Translations under genes and position numbers: made by a program
The notes under the pieces: generated by a model
The model's input: the letters and a program-made list of their open reading frames with translations, nothing else
Told to the model about the DNA's origin: nothing
The model's database searches: none
From: Planctomycetota bacterium
GTDB lineage: Bacteria > Planctomycetota > PUPC01 > JACPCR01
DNA: 64,000 bases
Assembly: GCA_027625095.1 (NCBI GenBank)
Contig: JAQBXN010000010.1
Location: 46,744-110,743 of the forward strand
Reading direction: 5' to 3'
In this document: piece by piece, positions 26,409 to 35,305 of the stretch
How the letters are laid out: each line of letters starts with the position of its first letter
Position numbering within the stretch: the first letter of the stretch is position 1

Positions 26409-28196
26409 TCACTGGCCAATATTCTTTCTGACTTCAGCCAGTTCATCCGCGGCTTCCCGGATGGCGAATGCATCATCGCTCCGCAGCGCTGTCTCCGTGC
26501 TTCCAACCGCGCGCACGATCTTTTCGCGATATTCGTCACTCAAAGAATTTCCAGAGAAATCAAGGAGCTTGCGAGCGTCAAAGATCGCTCGCTCCGCACG
26601 ATTGCGTGATTCCATCAACCGCTTTCGAGCCAGCCCATCGGAGGATGCCTGCTGTGCGTCATCCTCCATTCGAAGGAGTTCGTCTTCGGACAGACCGCTC
26701 GTGGTTTCGATACGGATGGCCTGCTCCTTTCCTGTATTCAAATCCTTGGCCGAGACGTTCAGAATGCCATTGGTGTCCATATCGAATGCCACCTCTATCT
26801 GTGGAACGCCGCGTGGGGCCTTGCGGATGCCGGTGAGTTGGAAGTGTCCGATGAGCTTGTTGTCTGAGGCAAGCTTGCTTTCGCCCTGCAGCACCTTAAC
26901 GTCGACCGCAGACAGGCCATCCGCTGCGGTCGAAAAAATCTCGCTGCGGGAGGTGGGAATAGTGGTGTTGCGCTTGATAAGCGGGGTGCAAAGTCCACCA
27001 TCGGTCTCTACGCCAAGAGTGTGCGGAATCACATCGAGTAAGACCATACGGTCAACTTCGCCGGCCATCACCCCGCCCTGAATAGCGGCACCGATGGCGA
27101 CCACTTCGTCCGGATTAACGCCCCGCTTGGGTTCGGCGCCGAAAACCTTTCGAACCATCTCCTGCACCGCGAGCATACGTGTCTGGCCACCGACCAGGAG
27201 TACTTCGTCGATATCCTGCGGCCGAAGCCCGGCGTCTTCGAGTGCCTGCTCACACGGCCTGCGTGTTCGTTCAATGAGGTCGTCCACCAGTTGTTCGAGC
27301 CGAGCCTGGTTGAGGCTCATTTGCAGGTGTTGCGGCCCATCCGCGGTGACAGTGATGAATGGGATGGTAACAGGTGTTTGCTGCGAGGTAGAAAGATCGC
27401 ATTTTGCTTTTTCCGCGGCCTCCTTGATACGTTGGAACGCCATACGATCCTCCCGCAAGTCAACGCCCGTCTGTCGTTGAAACTCCTGGATGATCCAGTG
27501 AATAATACGTGCGTCGAAATCCTCGCCGCCGAGATGAGAGTCCCCGTTTGTCGCGAGAACTTCGAAGACGCCTTCGCCCACATGAAGAATGGAAATATCG
27601 AACGTGCCTCCACCAAGATCGAAGACCGCTATACGTGCATCCTGTTTCTTGCCAAGGCCGTATGCCAGCGCGGCCGCAGTAGGTTCGTTGATGATTCGCA
27701 GCACCTCGATGCCGGCGATGCGGCCCGCGTCCTTCGTCGCCTGACGCTGGGTGTCGTTGAAATATGCCGGCACGGTGAGCACCGCTTTGGTGATTTCGCA
27801 GCCGTAATAATCCTCAGCGGTCTGCCGCATCTTCTGCAGAATCATCGAGGCGATTTCCTGGGGCGCGAAATCGCGCCCTTCTGCCTCTAAAACCGCTCGC
27901 CCGAGCCGATCCTCTTTTACCGAAAACGGAACAAGCTCAGCCTCGTGACATACCTCGTCATAGCGGCGCCCAATGAATCGCTTACTCGCATAGATCGTGT
28001 TCCGAGGATTGGTAAGGGCCTGCCGTTTGGCCACTTCCCCGACGTAGAGTTCTCCATCCGCGGCGAAGGCGACCACTGAAGGCGTCGTGCGTCCGCCCTC
28101 ACTGTTGGGAATGACCAGGGGTTGGCCATTCTCGATAATCGCCACGCACGAATTGGTCGTGCCCAAGTCAATGCCTATAACCTTTCCCGATGACAT
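26409..28196 (-). CDS. dnaK: Molecular chaperone DnaK (Hsp70)
   Basis: A 595-residue Hsp70 starting KVIGIDLGTTNSCVA, with YFNDTQRQATKDAG, IINEPTAAALAYG, VFDLGGGTFDIS and DEVLLVGGQTRMLAVQ of the ATPase domain, then the substrate-binding domain (LLDVIPHTLGVETDGG, VKVLQGE). The C-terminal lid is short and the acidic EEVD/KDKK-type tail of standard DnaK is missing, so this may be a second, specialised DnaK. No dnaJ or grpE is adjacent; a TPR gene lies 84 bases upstream on the same strand. The chosen ATG is 28194-28196; an upstream frame start is possible. Confidence 0.95.
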   Translation of the reverse strand: MSSGKVIGIDLGTTNSCVAIIENGQPLVIPNSEGGRTTPSVVAFAADGELYVGEVAKRQALTNPRNTIYASKRFIGRRYDEVCHEAELVPFSVKEDRLGRAVLEAEGRDFAPQEIASMILQKMRQTAEDYYGCEITKAVLTVPAYFNDTQRQATKDAGRIAGIEVLRIINEPTAAALAYGLGKKQDARIAVFDLGGGTFDISILHVGEGVFEVLATNGDSHLGGEDFDARIIHWIIQEFQRQTGVDLREDRMAFQRIKEAAEKAKCDLSTSQQTPVTIPFITVTADGPQHLQMSLNQARLEQLVDDLIERTRRPCEQALEDAGLRPQDIDEVLLVGGQTRMLAVQEMVRKVFGAEPKRGVNPDEVVAIGAAIQGGVMAGEVDRMVLLDVIPHTLGVETDGGLCTPLIKRNTTIPTSRSEIFSTAADGLSAVDVKVLQGESKLASDNKLIGHFQLTGIRKAPRGVPQIEVAFDMDTNGILNVSAKDLNTGKEQAIRIETTSGLSEDELLRMEDDAQQASSDGLARKRLMESRNRAERAIFDARKLLDFSGNSLSDEYREKIVRAVGSTETALRSDDAFAIREAADELAEVRKNIGQ

Positions 28197-28280
28197 GGAG
28201 GCGCTACCTGACGGCCGAAACAAAAGAGAGAATGAGCTACCAAAAACACACTGAGCACGGAGAAATCAAGTCTGGAAACG

Positions 28281-28595
28281 TTATTCCAGCATATCCAGTT
28301 CTTCTTGCATCTCCCCGGCGGCGTGCATGTTTCCGACCTCCTCAGCCACCTCGATGCCATGCTCCAGAGTCGCGCGAGCCTGTTCCGGTTCGCCCATTTT
28401 CGAATAGAGTTTGCCCAGCATGAAATGTCCGGGGACATATTTCGGATGTATCTCGATCAGCTTCTTAAAGTGCATTTCGGACTCTTTGAATTCTTCAATG
28501 CTCATGAGCTCCATGGCCAGGCCGTATCTCGACATTTCGGCATTCGGGTCGCTTTCGACTGCTCTTTTCAGGAAATTTAAGCGTTTCTCAGACAT
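28281..28595 (-). CDS. Small TPR protein
   Basis: A 104-residue cytosolic protein of two to three tetratricopeptide repeats: LNFLKRAVESDPNAEMSRYG, HFKKLIEIHPKYVPGHFMLG and YSKMGEPEQARATLEHGIE. It begins at the ATG 28593-28595. It lies between dnaK and a larger TPR gene on the same strand with gaps of 84 and 32 bases, so it could be an adaptor in one operon with the chaperone. That role is inferred. Confidence 0.85.
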   Translation of the reverse strand: MSEKRLNFLKRAVESDPNAEMSRYGLAMELMSIEEFKESEMHFKKLIEIHPKYVPGHFMLGKLYSKMGEPEQARATLEHGIEVAEEVGNMHAAGEMQEELDMLE

Positions 28596-28627
28596 GGTTG
28601 AAGAATGGTTGATGGTTGATGGAAAAC

Positions 28628-30271
28628 TCAAAAACTCGGCCACGGCATATCCTTTAATTCTTTCCCTTCGTTCAATGCGGCCAGAGCTGCCTGCTTGAAA
28701 GAAAATCGGACTGAATCCGAAACGGAAATCTTACGATAATGGTCGAGGGCTTTATCGCGCTCGCCAAGACTTTCGAGAATCAATGCTGCTCGAAAACGCG
28801 CGTCTGTTTTCAGCCAATGGTCGGGGCCTGGCGCTGAGGCCACACCTTCCAGGAATTTGAGAGCCTGTTCCTTTTCCCCCTTTCCGGCTTGATACAGCCC
28901 CATACCCCATCGAGCGAGAAGGTGACCTCCTTTGATGGCGAATGTCTTGTCAAGAAGCTCAAGAGCTTCGTTTTCTTTACCTTCGCGAAGGGCATTGATT
29001 GCGTCGGTGGACAGGACGTATGCTTCGGCTCGTTTGGCATCCATCAATTGCTTCATCAACTCAGTAGCCTGCAGATGCAATGCCTGCTGCTTGGAGATGA
29101 CGATCCGGTTGTCCATTCGTTCATGGCGATAATTATCGGAGTCAGGGAGCGATAACACCCTCTTCAAATGGACCTGGGCCTCCTCGTTCCTGCCCATTCT
29201 TTTCAAAATCTTTCCCGCGAGTAGATGCGCTCCAGAGAGTATTTTTGTGTGTGTATCGGGGTTCTCTTCAAGCTCCTCGATAAACCTTTTCAATCCGTCG
29301 AGAGCCGCGCGGGGCTTGAACCTCTCATACATGGTCCTTGCCAGTCGATAACTGGCGACGGCTTTGATTTCGCCATCAAAGTGTTCGTCCGATTTCGCCA
29401 GCTCTATAATTTTCAAGTAAGCCTGTTCGGCCGCCTCACTTTCGAAATACCGATAGGCTTGAATCGTGCCCCGCTCCAGGGCAAACCAGGGATGGCGGGG
29501 GCATTCTTTCGCAATCCCCCGTTCCAGTTTGCGCCCCTGGGCGTAATCGCCCTCAAAATTGTTGTAAAGGCCCGCCAGCACCACCTTCGCATACAGCCTT
29601 GAATAGGTGGCTTTTTCGGATGCTGCTGTGAGTTGTTCAAGTCCCTTCGTCTTGTCGCCACTTGGAATAAACAGCAACGCCCGCATGAATCGCATCAAGC
29701 TCGGAAGCGCGTCGACAAAGTAGTTGTAAATCCCCAGCCCCAGGTAGGCGTCATAAAATTCAGGATTCAGCTCAATGACTTTGTCCATGTAACTCTTGGC
29801 AATACGAGCATCTGAAGCCGCCGAAAAAATCTGGAGCTTCTGCAATCGGAATATGCCGCGGAACCCGTGCGACGCCCCCTTGAAAAAAAACGCGTTCATG
29901 TCATTCGGATTCTTCAGAAGGACCGCGTCTGCTTTCTTGATCGACCGCTCAAATGAGTCGTACACAAATTTGTCCAGCTCATCGGTCTTGTCCTGATCGT
30001 AGTATTGGATGGTATTAAGGGTCAGGGCTCCGAGCAGGAAATCGGCCGCAGGATTCGCAGGATCGGCTTTCAGGATTTCGTTGAAAACTTCGCGGGATTT
30101 CTCGTACTCCCAGTCAAAACAGAGCCGAATACCCTCCTTGTATTTCCGGTGGAGCTCTTCGCTGGTTGTAAATCTCTGCTGGGGTTTGGATGTGTCTTCT
30201 TCTGCAGTTCCGTCATACAAATTCGCCAGAATGGTAAATAAGATGACCCCTCCTGAGCGGGCAAGATTCAT
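28628..30271 (-). CDS. TPR repeat protein, probably exported
   Basis: A protein of about 547 residues from the ATG at 30269-30271, with a hydrophobic N-terminus (SGGVILFTILANLYDG) like a signal sequence. The rest is TPR-like helical repeats (VFNEILKADPANPAADFLLG, LAGKILKRMGRNEEAQVHLK, ALKFLEGVASAPGPDHWLK). Several earlier in-frame ATGs up to 30352 exist, so the start is uncertain. It faces the TatT lipoprotein gene across a divergent gap, and both contain helical repeats, but there is no direct evidence for joint function. Confidence 0.8.
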   Translation of the reverse strand: MNLARSGGVILFTILANLYDGTAEEDTSKPQQRFTTSEELHRKYKEGIRLCFDWEYEKSREVFNEILKADPANPAADFLLGALTLNTIQYYDQDKTDELDKFVYDSFERSIKKADAVLLKNPNDMNAFFFKGASHGFRGIFRLQKLQIFSAASDARIAKSYMDKVIELNPEFYDAYLGLGIYNYFVDALPSLMRFMRALLFIPSGDKTKGLEQLTAASEKATYSRLYAKVVLAGLYNNFEGDYAQGRKLERGIAKECPRHPWFALERGTIQAYRYFESEAAEQAYLKIIELAKSDEHFDGEIKAVASYRLARTMYERFKPRAALDGLKRFIEELEENPDTHTKILSGAHLLAGKILKRMGRNEEAQVHLKRVLSLPDSDNYRHERMDNRIVISKQQALHLQATELMKQLMDAKRAEAYVLSTDAINALREGKENEALELLDKTFAIKGGHLLARWGMGLYQAGKGEKEQALKFLEGVASAPGPDHWLKTDARFRAALILESLGERDKALDHYRKISVSDSVRFSFKQAALAALNEGKELKDMPWPSF

Positions 30272-30459
30272 ACGTGAAATATCCATTGACATTGATTCCG
30301 CCATCGGTCTGAGTCTACCGGTGGCGTGCCCCGATTCAAATGTATAAGGCACGCGGGGCGTAACCCAACGTTCGTTTTACACAAGGGGGGTGCCGCCTAT
30401 AATCCGATGGAGAACGAAGGGGCAGCATCAGAAATTTCCCAGACCATGAGATTCTGAAT

Positions 30460-31311
30460 GTGCAGAGATTCATACTCATCCTGATAGCATTCATGCAGGC
30501 GGGCTGCCTTCAGCGTGTTGCTATCCGCCTCTCAGTGCCGGTGATGTATGACGCTTTTGACTCCATTGCGGAAGAGTGGGATCCGTCGCTCGCTGAAAGT
30601 GCCTCGGCGGCGAATCTCAAGCTGCTTGAAGCGGCCCTCAAGACTGACCCCAACAACCGAAAACTCCTCCTGCTGGCCTGCCGCGGCTTCGCCGGTTACG
30701 CACTTTCATTTGTTGCTGAGGATCAGCCGGAACGAGCTCGAGAATTTCTTGAGAGGGCACGAGACTATGGATTTCGAGCGTTGAAGGATTCACGATTCCG
30801 GGATCTGGTCGATGCAGAGCTTGAAACTTTGAAACTTAAGGTGCGCCGTCTCGAAAAGAAGGATGTAGCCGCGCTGTTCTGGCCGACATTTGCCTGGGGT
30901 TATTGGATAAACCACAGCCGTGACAAACCGGCCGCCCTGGCCCAGTTGCCTCGCGTTGAGGCCCTGATGGGCCGCCTGCTGGAACTTGATGAAAGTTTTT
31001 TTTACGGCGGGCCACACCTCTTCTTTGCAGCGCTTTACAGCAGCCGTGCGAAAACGCTGGGAGGCCAGCCTGAGAGGGCGAAGGAGCATTTCGAGAAAGC
31101 TATCAAACTCGCCGATGGGAAATTTCTGTTGGTTTACTACTTCTATGCCCGGCATTACGCGGTCGTCACACAGAACAAAACCCTTTGTGAGGAGTTGCTA
31201 AATAAAGTCGTTGACTCCCCGTCCAACGTGCTGCCCGAACAACGACTCTTGAATCAAGTCACCCGAAAGCGGGCCGAAGAGTTTTTGATTGATATAGATG
31301 ATTACTTTTAG
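30460..31311 (+). CDS. TRAP transporter TatT component family lipoprotein
   Basis: A 283-residue protein starting at GTG with a lipoprotein signal (ILILIAFMQAGC, Cys16 as the lipid site). It has helical repeats typical of TatT (Tp0956 type): LLEAALKTDPNNRKLLLLAC, FWPTFAWGYWINHSRD and HFEKAIKLADGKFLLVYYFY. In Treponema, TatT binds the TRAP binding protein TatP and is thought to help hydrophobic ligands cross the periplasm. Here the gene is directly before dctP, the same order as in that system. Confidence 0.88.
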   Translation: MQRFILILIAFMQAGCLQRVAIRLSVPVMYDAFDSIAEEWDPSLAESASAANLKLLEAALKTDPNNRKLLLLACRGFAGYALSFVAEDQPERAREFLERARDYGFRALKDSRFRDLVDAELETLKLKVRRLEKKDVAALFWPTFAWGYWINHSRDKPAALAQLPRVEALMGRLLELDESFFYGGPHLFFAALYSSRAKTLGGQPERAKEHFEKAIKLADGKFLLVYYFYARHYAVVTQNKTLCEELLNKVVDSPSNVLPEQRLLNQVTRKRAEEFLIDIDDYF

Positions 31312-31494
31312 AGTCCTTCTCTGTCACTTCTCCGCGTGGTATGGAGGTCTCTTTAACTACGGATTAAGAAGGACACGGATGAAGAGGTAGATGAGCCCTT
31401 CAATAAAGATAACTTCGCTCTGAATACTTTTGAAGTGTCCCGAAAAGTTCCAAAGCTGTTGGCCTCACAGCCTTACTACTACACATTCCAAATT

Positions 31495-32478
31495 ATGCTT
31501 CGACTCGCATCTCTTGTTCTCATTCTCGCCGCCTCCGCCCAAAGTCAGACCATCCGCTTTGCAACCATTGCGCCCGATGGTTCGACCTGGATGAAGGTCT
31601 TGAAGAACTTCGATCGTGAAGTTCAAAAGCGAACCGACAATAAGGTTGAATTCAAATTCTTTGCAGGCGGAATCAAGGGGGACGAAAAGACGGTCATCAA
31701 ACAGATGAGGACCGGCTCGGTGGATGGGGCCGGTTTTGCCGGTCTGGGGATGGGTGAGATCAGCGGTGAAGTCCGAGTGCTGGACCTGCCGTTCCTGCTG
31801 AAGACAGACGAGGAGGTGGATCTTCTTTTCGAAAAGATGTTCGATCAAATTGCAGCAGAGTTCGATAAGCAGGGGTTCGTCCTGCTCGGTTTTTCTGAGG
31901 TCGGGTTCGTCCACATTTTTTCCAAGCAAAAAGTTGATTCTCTTGAAGCGCTGCGTGCATCAAAGTGCTGGACCTGGGCCGAGGATCCCGTGGCAGCGAC
32001 TGCCCTGCAAAAAATCGGTGCGAACCCAATACCGTTGACCCTCGCAGATGTATTTACCTCTCTTCAGACCGGTGTAATCGATACTTTTTATTCACCACCA
32101 CTCGGGGCGATCGCCATGCAGTGGTTCACCAAGGTCAAATATTTTCAGACTTTTCCGATGACTCACTCTACCGGCGGCCTGGTCATGACCAAGAGTTCGT
32201 TCGGCCGGCTCAGCGAGGAACATCAGGCCATAGTGAAGAAAACGGCTCTGAAACATATGAAACGGCTTGTATCCATGACACGTAGCGAGAATGCCGAAGC
32301 GCTCGAAGAACTGAAGAAAGCAGGACTCGAATTTATTCCACGACCTTCCGATGCCGAGATGAAGGACTACGAAAGAATCGGAGAGGCGATACGTGAGGAA
32401 CTGCAGGGCAAAGTGTTTTCAAAGGAAATCCTGGATCAAGTTCTTTCCGCCCTGGCCGAGTTCAGGAAAGGGGCATGA
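31495..32478 (+). CDS. dctP: TRAP transporter substrate-binding protein DctP
   Basis: From the ATG at 31495 the 327-residue protein has a signal peptide (LASLVLILAASAQSQ) and the DctP fold: IRFATIAPDGSTWMKVL, EFKFFAGGIKGDEKTVIKQM, VLDLPFLLKTDEEVD, and FQTFPMTHSTGGLVMTKSSF. It binds a ligand in the periplasm and delivers it to DctQM. The usual binding Arg of the R-x-x-x motif region reads KCWTWAEDP, so the ligand may not be a simple carboxylate; TatP-type relatives have the same difference. The stop overlaps dctQ (ATGA). Confidence 0.92.
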   Translation: MLRLASLVLILAASAQSQTIRFATIAPDGSTWMKVLKNFDREVQKRTDNKVEFKFFAGGIKGDEKTVIKQMRTGSVDGAGFAGLGMGEISGEVRVLDLPFLLKTDEEVDLLFEKMFDQIAAEFDKQGFVLLGFSEVGFVHIFSKQKVDSLEALRASKCWTWAEDPVAATALQKIGANPIPLTLADVFTSLQTGVIDTFYSPPLGAIAMQWFTKVKYFQTFPMTHSTGGLVMTKSSFGRLSEEHQAIVKKTALKHMKRLVSMTRSENAEALEELKKAGLEFIPRPSDAEMKDYERIGEAIREELQGKVFSKEILDQVLSALAEFRKGA

Positions 32479-33149
32479 CATTCCTTAGGTCAACAAATCG
32501 GTGGGTGCTGAAAGGCTGTGAGACCCTTCTGATCTTTCTGATCCTGTCGATGGTTTTCCTCGGCTTCGGCCAGGTGGTTCTGAGGAAGCTGGGCGTTCAT
32601 TCACTTTCAAAGTTGCTGACGGAAATCCCGTCCATTCTCCAGCATTTCGTGCTCTGGGTGGCCGTGCTCGGAGCGGCGATCGCCACCAGCCGGCGCAAGC
32701 ACATCAAGATCGACATTCTCGCGCAGGTGCTTCCGAAAGGACGCCAGATGTGGCTTTACGCGGTGACTGATTTCAGCGGTCTGATTATCTGCATCCTTCT
32801 TACCAAAGGCGGCTTGTCGTTCTTCAAGATTGCTGAAGGTGAAGCATTCGTCTGGCGGTCTGCTCTGGTGATCGGTTTTGGAATCATCGGGCTGCAGTTC
32901 CTCGTTAATTTACTCGGAGCATTTTTTCCTGAGAGACCGGCAGATGATTCAATTGAAACAGATTCTGACGAGGAAGTGGCTAAACCCAACGAAGAGACCG
33001 CGAAGCCTGATCAGCAGTCGGCCGAGTCCGAAAGCCAGGAACAGAAGGCCGAGGAAGTAACCAAGCCGTTGGAAGAGACAGCTAAAGAAGAACCTGGGGC
33101 CGGGAAACTGGAAAAGGAGAATGATCATGGAAAGGAGGCGAAAACATGA
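32475..33149 (+). CDS. dctQ: TRAP transporter small permease DctQ with long charged tail
   Basis: A 224-residue membrane protein. Four transmembrane segments (about 16-33, 52-70, 90-110, 128-150) with RKHIKIDIL between helices 2 and 3, as usual in DctQ. After residue 155 comes a tail of about 70 residues rich in Glu, Lys and Pro (EEVAKPNEETAKPDQQ) that typical DctQ proteins lack. Overlaps the genes on both sides by 4 bases. The tail should be cytosolic if topology is standard and could be a docking arm. Confidence 0.9.
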   Translation: MTFLRSTNRWVLKGCETLLIFLILSMVFLGFGQVVLRKLGVHSLSKLLTEIPSILQHFVLWVAVLGAAIATSRRKHIKIDILAQVLPKGRQMWLYAVTDFSGLIICILLTKGGLSFFKIAEGEAFVWRSALVIGFGIIGLQFLVNLLGAFFPERPADDSIETDSDEEVAKPNEETAKPDQQSAESESQEQKAEEVTKPLEETAKEEPGAGKLEKENDHGKEAKT

Positions 33150-34678
33150 CCGCACTCCTCATTCTCCTCGTGTTGGCACTGGCCGTAGTCGGAGCACCGC
33201 TGTTCCTGGTGCTGGCGGCCGGGGCGTTGATCGGTTCTTCGACGGTTGCCCAACCGAATGTCGACATCCTCGCAAGTTTGATGACGAACATGTACCGGCT
33301 GTCTCAGGAATCGGTCATCGTTGCTCTGCCCCTGTTCACCTTTGCCGGGTACCTGCTCGCCGAGAGCAAGGCCCCCATGCGGATGGTCAAACTTTCGAAG
33401 GCATTGATCGGGTGGATGCCGGGAGGGCTGGCGCTCGTTTCACTGGTCACTTGTTCCATATTCACCGCATTTTCAGGGGCTTCGGGCGTGACGGTGATAG
33501 CGCTGGGAGGGCTACTTTTGCCTGCCCTGCTTGAAGAGGGCTACAAAGAGCGGTTTTCGCTGGGCCTGCTTACGACCTCTGGCGTTATGGGTTTGCTGCT
33601 GCCTCCGAGCCTGGCGCTAATCTTGTTCGGGATTGTTGCCAGCAATAACATAAAGGGCGCGGCCACAGCGGAAGAGACTCCGAACGACGATTACTACACC
33701 ATCCTCTACCTGGCTCCCGGCGACCCGCTCGAAGAGGTCGAAAAATCTTATTGGAAATTGAAGAAGGATTATCAGGAGCAAGTTGATGACGGCGACGAGG
33801 ATGCAAAAGAAGATCTGGCCGAGGTAGAAGCAGCGTATGCAGTCTTGAAAAAACTAAAGGCGAAGAAAGATAGCGGTGGTCTCAGCGAGGGCGAACTCAA
33901 AGAGTTGAGCATCGACAATCTCTTCAAAGCCGGGCTTCTGCCCTCCCTGTTCATGCTTGCTCTGCTTTCGGGCTTCAGCGTCATTCGGGGACGAACGAAA
34001 TCTACGGAACGTCAAGGATTCTCAAAAGCTGAGTGTTGGGCAGCGTTCCGGGGCGCCATCTGGGAAGCGCCTCTTCCAGTGCTGATCCTCGGCGGCATTT
34101 ATGGCGGACTCTTCACCGTGCTGGACGCGGCAGCAGTTACCGCGTTCTACGTGCTGATCGTTGAAGTTTTCATTTACAAAGATGTCCACCTGCGACGCGA
34201 TCTGGCACGAGTAACAGTAGACAGTCTTGTTCTCATCGGCAGCATTCTTCTCATCCTGATGTGTGCTATGGGCTTTACCGGATACCTCATCGACCAGGAA
34301 GTGCCTTCCAAGGTCATTGGCTGGATCCAGAAATATGTGGACAGCCGAATCGGCTTCTTGCTGATGCTGAATTTGTGCCTGCTGGTTGTCGGTTGTCTGA
34401 TGGATATTTTCAGCGCAACCGTTGTCGTTGTGCCTCTCATACTGCCGCTGGCGATTAAATTCGGAGTTCATCCCGTGCATCTTGGGATCCTCTTTCTTAC
34501 AAACCTGCAGATCGGTTTCCTTACCCCCCCGATAGGCCTGGAACTGTTCCTGGCGAGCTCACGTTTTGAGAAGCCGGTGCTGGAAATTTTCAGGGCGACT
34601 TTTCCATTTCTGATTCTTCTAATTGTAGCTCTCCTCGTGATTACCTATGTGCCATGGCTGAGCCTCGCGCTCATCTGA
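33146..34678 (+). CDS. dctM: TRAP transporter large permease DctM with inserted J-like domain
   Basis: A 510-residue membrane protein, some 80 residues longer than usual DctM. The conserved parts are ALPLFTFAGYLLAESKAP, FTAFSGASGVTVIALGG, GLLLPPSLALILFGIVA, and IFSATVVVVPLILPLAIKFG near the end. After FGIVASNNI (about residue 169) and before SIDNLFKAGLLPSLFM (255) an extra segment is inserted, where ordinary DctM runs almost directly from one helix to the next. The gene overlaps dctQ by 4 bases. It forms the elevator-type transport subunit with DctQ in the inner membrane. Confidence 0.92.
   Translation: MTALLILLVLALAVVGAPLFLVLAAGALIGSSTVAQPNVDILASLMTNMYRLSQESVIVALPLFTFAGYLLAESKAPMRMVKLSKALIGWMPGGLALVSLVTCSIFTAFSGASGVTVIALGGLLLPALLEEGYKERFSLGLLTTSGVMGLLLPPSLALILFGIVASNNIKGAATAEETPNDDYYTILYLAPGDPLEEVEKSYWKLKKDYQEQVDDGDEDAKEDLAEVEAAYAVLKKLKAKKDSGGLSEGELKELSIDNLFKAGLLPSLFMLALLSGFSVIRGRTKSTERQGFSKAECWAAFRGAIWEAPLPVLILGGIYGGLFTVLDAAAVTAFYVLIVEVFIYKDVHLRRDLARVTVDSLVLIGSILLILMCAMGFTGYLIDQEVPSKVIGWIQKYVDSRIGFLLMLNLCLLVVGCLMDIFSATVVVVPLILPLAIKFGVHPVHLGILFLTNLQIGFLTPPIGLELFLASSRFEKPVLEIFRATFPFLILLIVALLVITYVPWLSLALI
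33653..33907 (+). other. J-like domain inserted in DctM
   Basis: Residues about 170-254 of DctM. Residues 181-236 align without gaps to the DnaJ J domain: DDYYTILYLAPGDPLEEVEK against QDYYEILGV...EIRKAY, then SYWKLKKDY, then EDAKEDLAEVEAAYAVL matching KEAEAKFKEIKEAYEVL. The HPD tripeptide after helix II is replaced by Q210-E211-Q212, so it should not stimulate Hsp70 ATPase. Flanking charges (KERF before and RGRTKSTER after the two adjoining helices) suggest it faces the periplasm, but topology is not proven. Confidence 0.75.
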
Positions 34679-34726
34679 GAGTTCAGAAATAGCAAGCCAT
34701 TACTTTTTCCTGCCAGTCCAATTCAC

Positions 34727-35191
34727 ATGAAAACTACTCCACTTCTCCTCGTCCTGGCTGTCATTCATTTTCAGGTGATCTATTCCGAGACGGCCCCATC
34801 GACCGCACCGGACGAATTAACAGAAGATGAAAAAGCCTTTCAGGATCTCTTGACCGGCGCGATTCTGCAGGGCTCGTTCACGATCGTTCGCAAAGAGAAA
34901 GTGGTCGTTTCCGGAGAGGAGAAATACACCATCGAGAGCGTCACAAAGACCGTAGGCAATCTCTGGCTTTTCAAGACCCGGGTTCAATACGGCAACAAGG
35001 ACGTTACCGTCCCAATGCTGTTAAGAGTGGAGTGGGCAGGAAATACACCGGTCGTCACATTGACGGATCTGTTGATTCCCGGGCTCGGCACGTACACCTC
35101 GAGAGTCATCTTCTATAATCAGAAGTACGCCGGGACCTGGAGCGCCAACGACCACGGCGGGCATCTGTTTGGAATGATAATCAAGAAGTGA
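34727..35191 (+). CDS. Exported protein of unknown function
   Basis: A 154-residue protein with a signal peptide (TTPLLLVLAVIHFQVIYS) and one compact beta-rich domain: LTGAILQGSFTIVRK, EKYTIESVTK, LWLFKTRVQYGNKDVTVPM, LTDLLIPGLGTYTSRVIFY and HGGHLFGMI. I recognise this pattern as a recurring exported protein in planctomycete-like bacteria, without known function. It follows dctM by 48 bases and may be part of the transporter operon. Confidence 0.75.
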   Translation: MKTTPLLLVLAVIHFQVIYSETAPSTAPDELTEDEKAFQDLLTGAILQGSFTIVRKEKVVVSGEEKYTIESVTKTVGNLWLFKTRVQYGNKDVTVPMLLRVEWAGNTPVVTLTDLLIPGLGTYTSRVIFYNQKYAGTWSANDHGGHLFGMIIKK

Positions 35192-35305
35192 CCGAGCGAT
35201 ACTACCCGGCAACGACCGAGGCAGTACAACCTCTCCCTGCCTTTGTTTACTCCTGCTAAATCAGAAAACTACATGCACTGTGTGCAAAATTTTCAAAGGA
35301 ATTCT

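Noticed and set aside
33686..33853. Functional J domain acting with the DnaK encoded at 26-28 kb
   Set aside because: The HPD motif needed to stimulate Hsp70 is QEQ, and the loop may be periplasmic; only the fold similarity is claimed.
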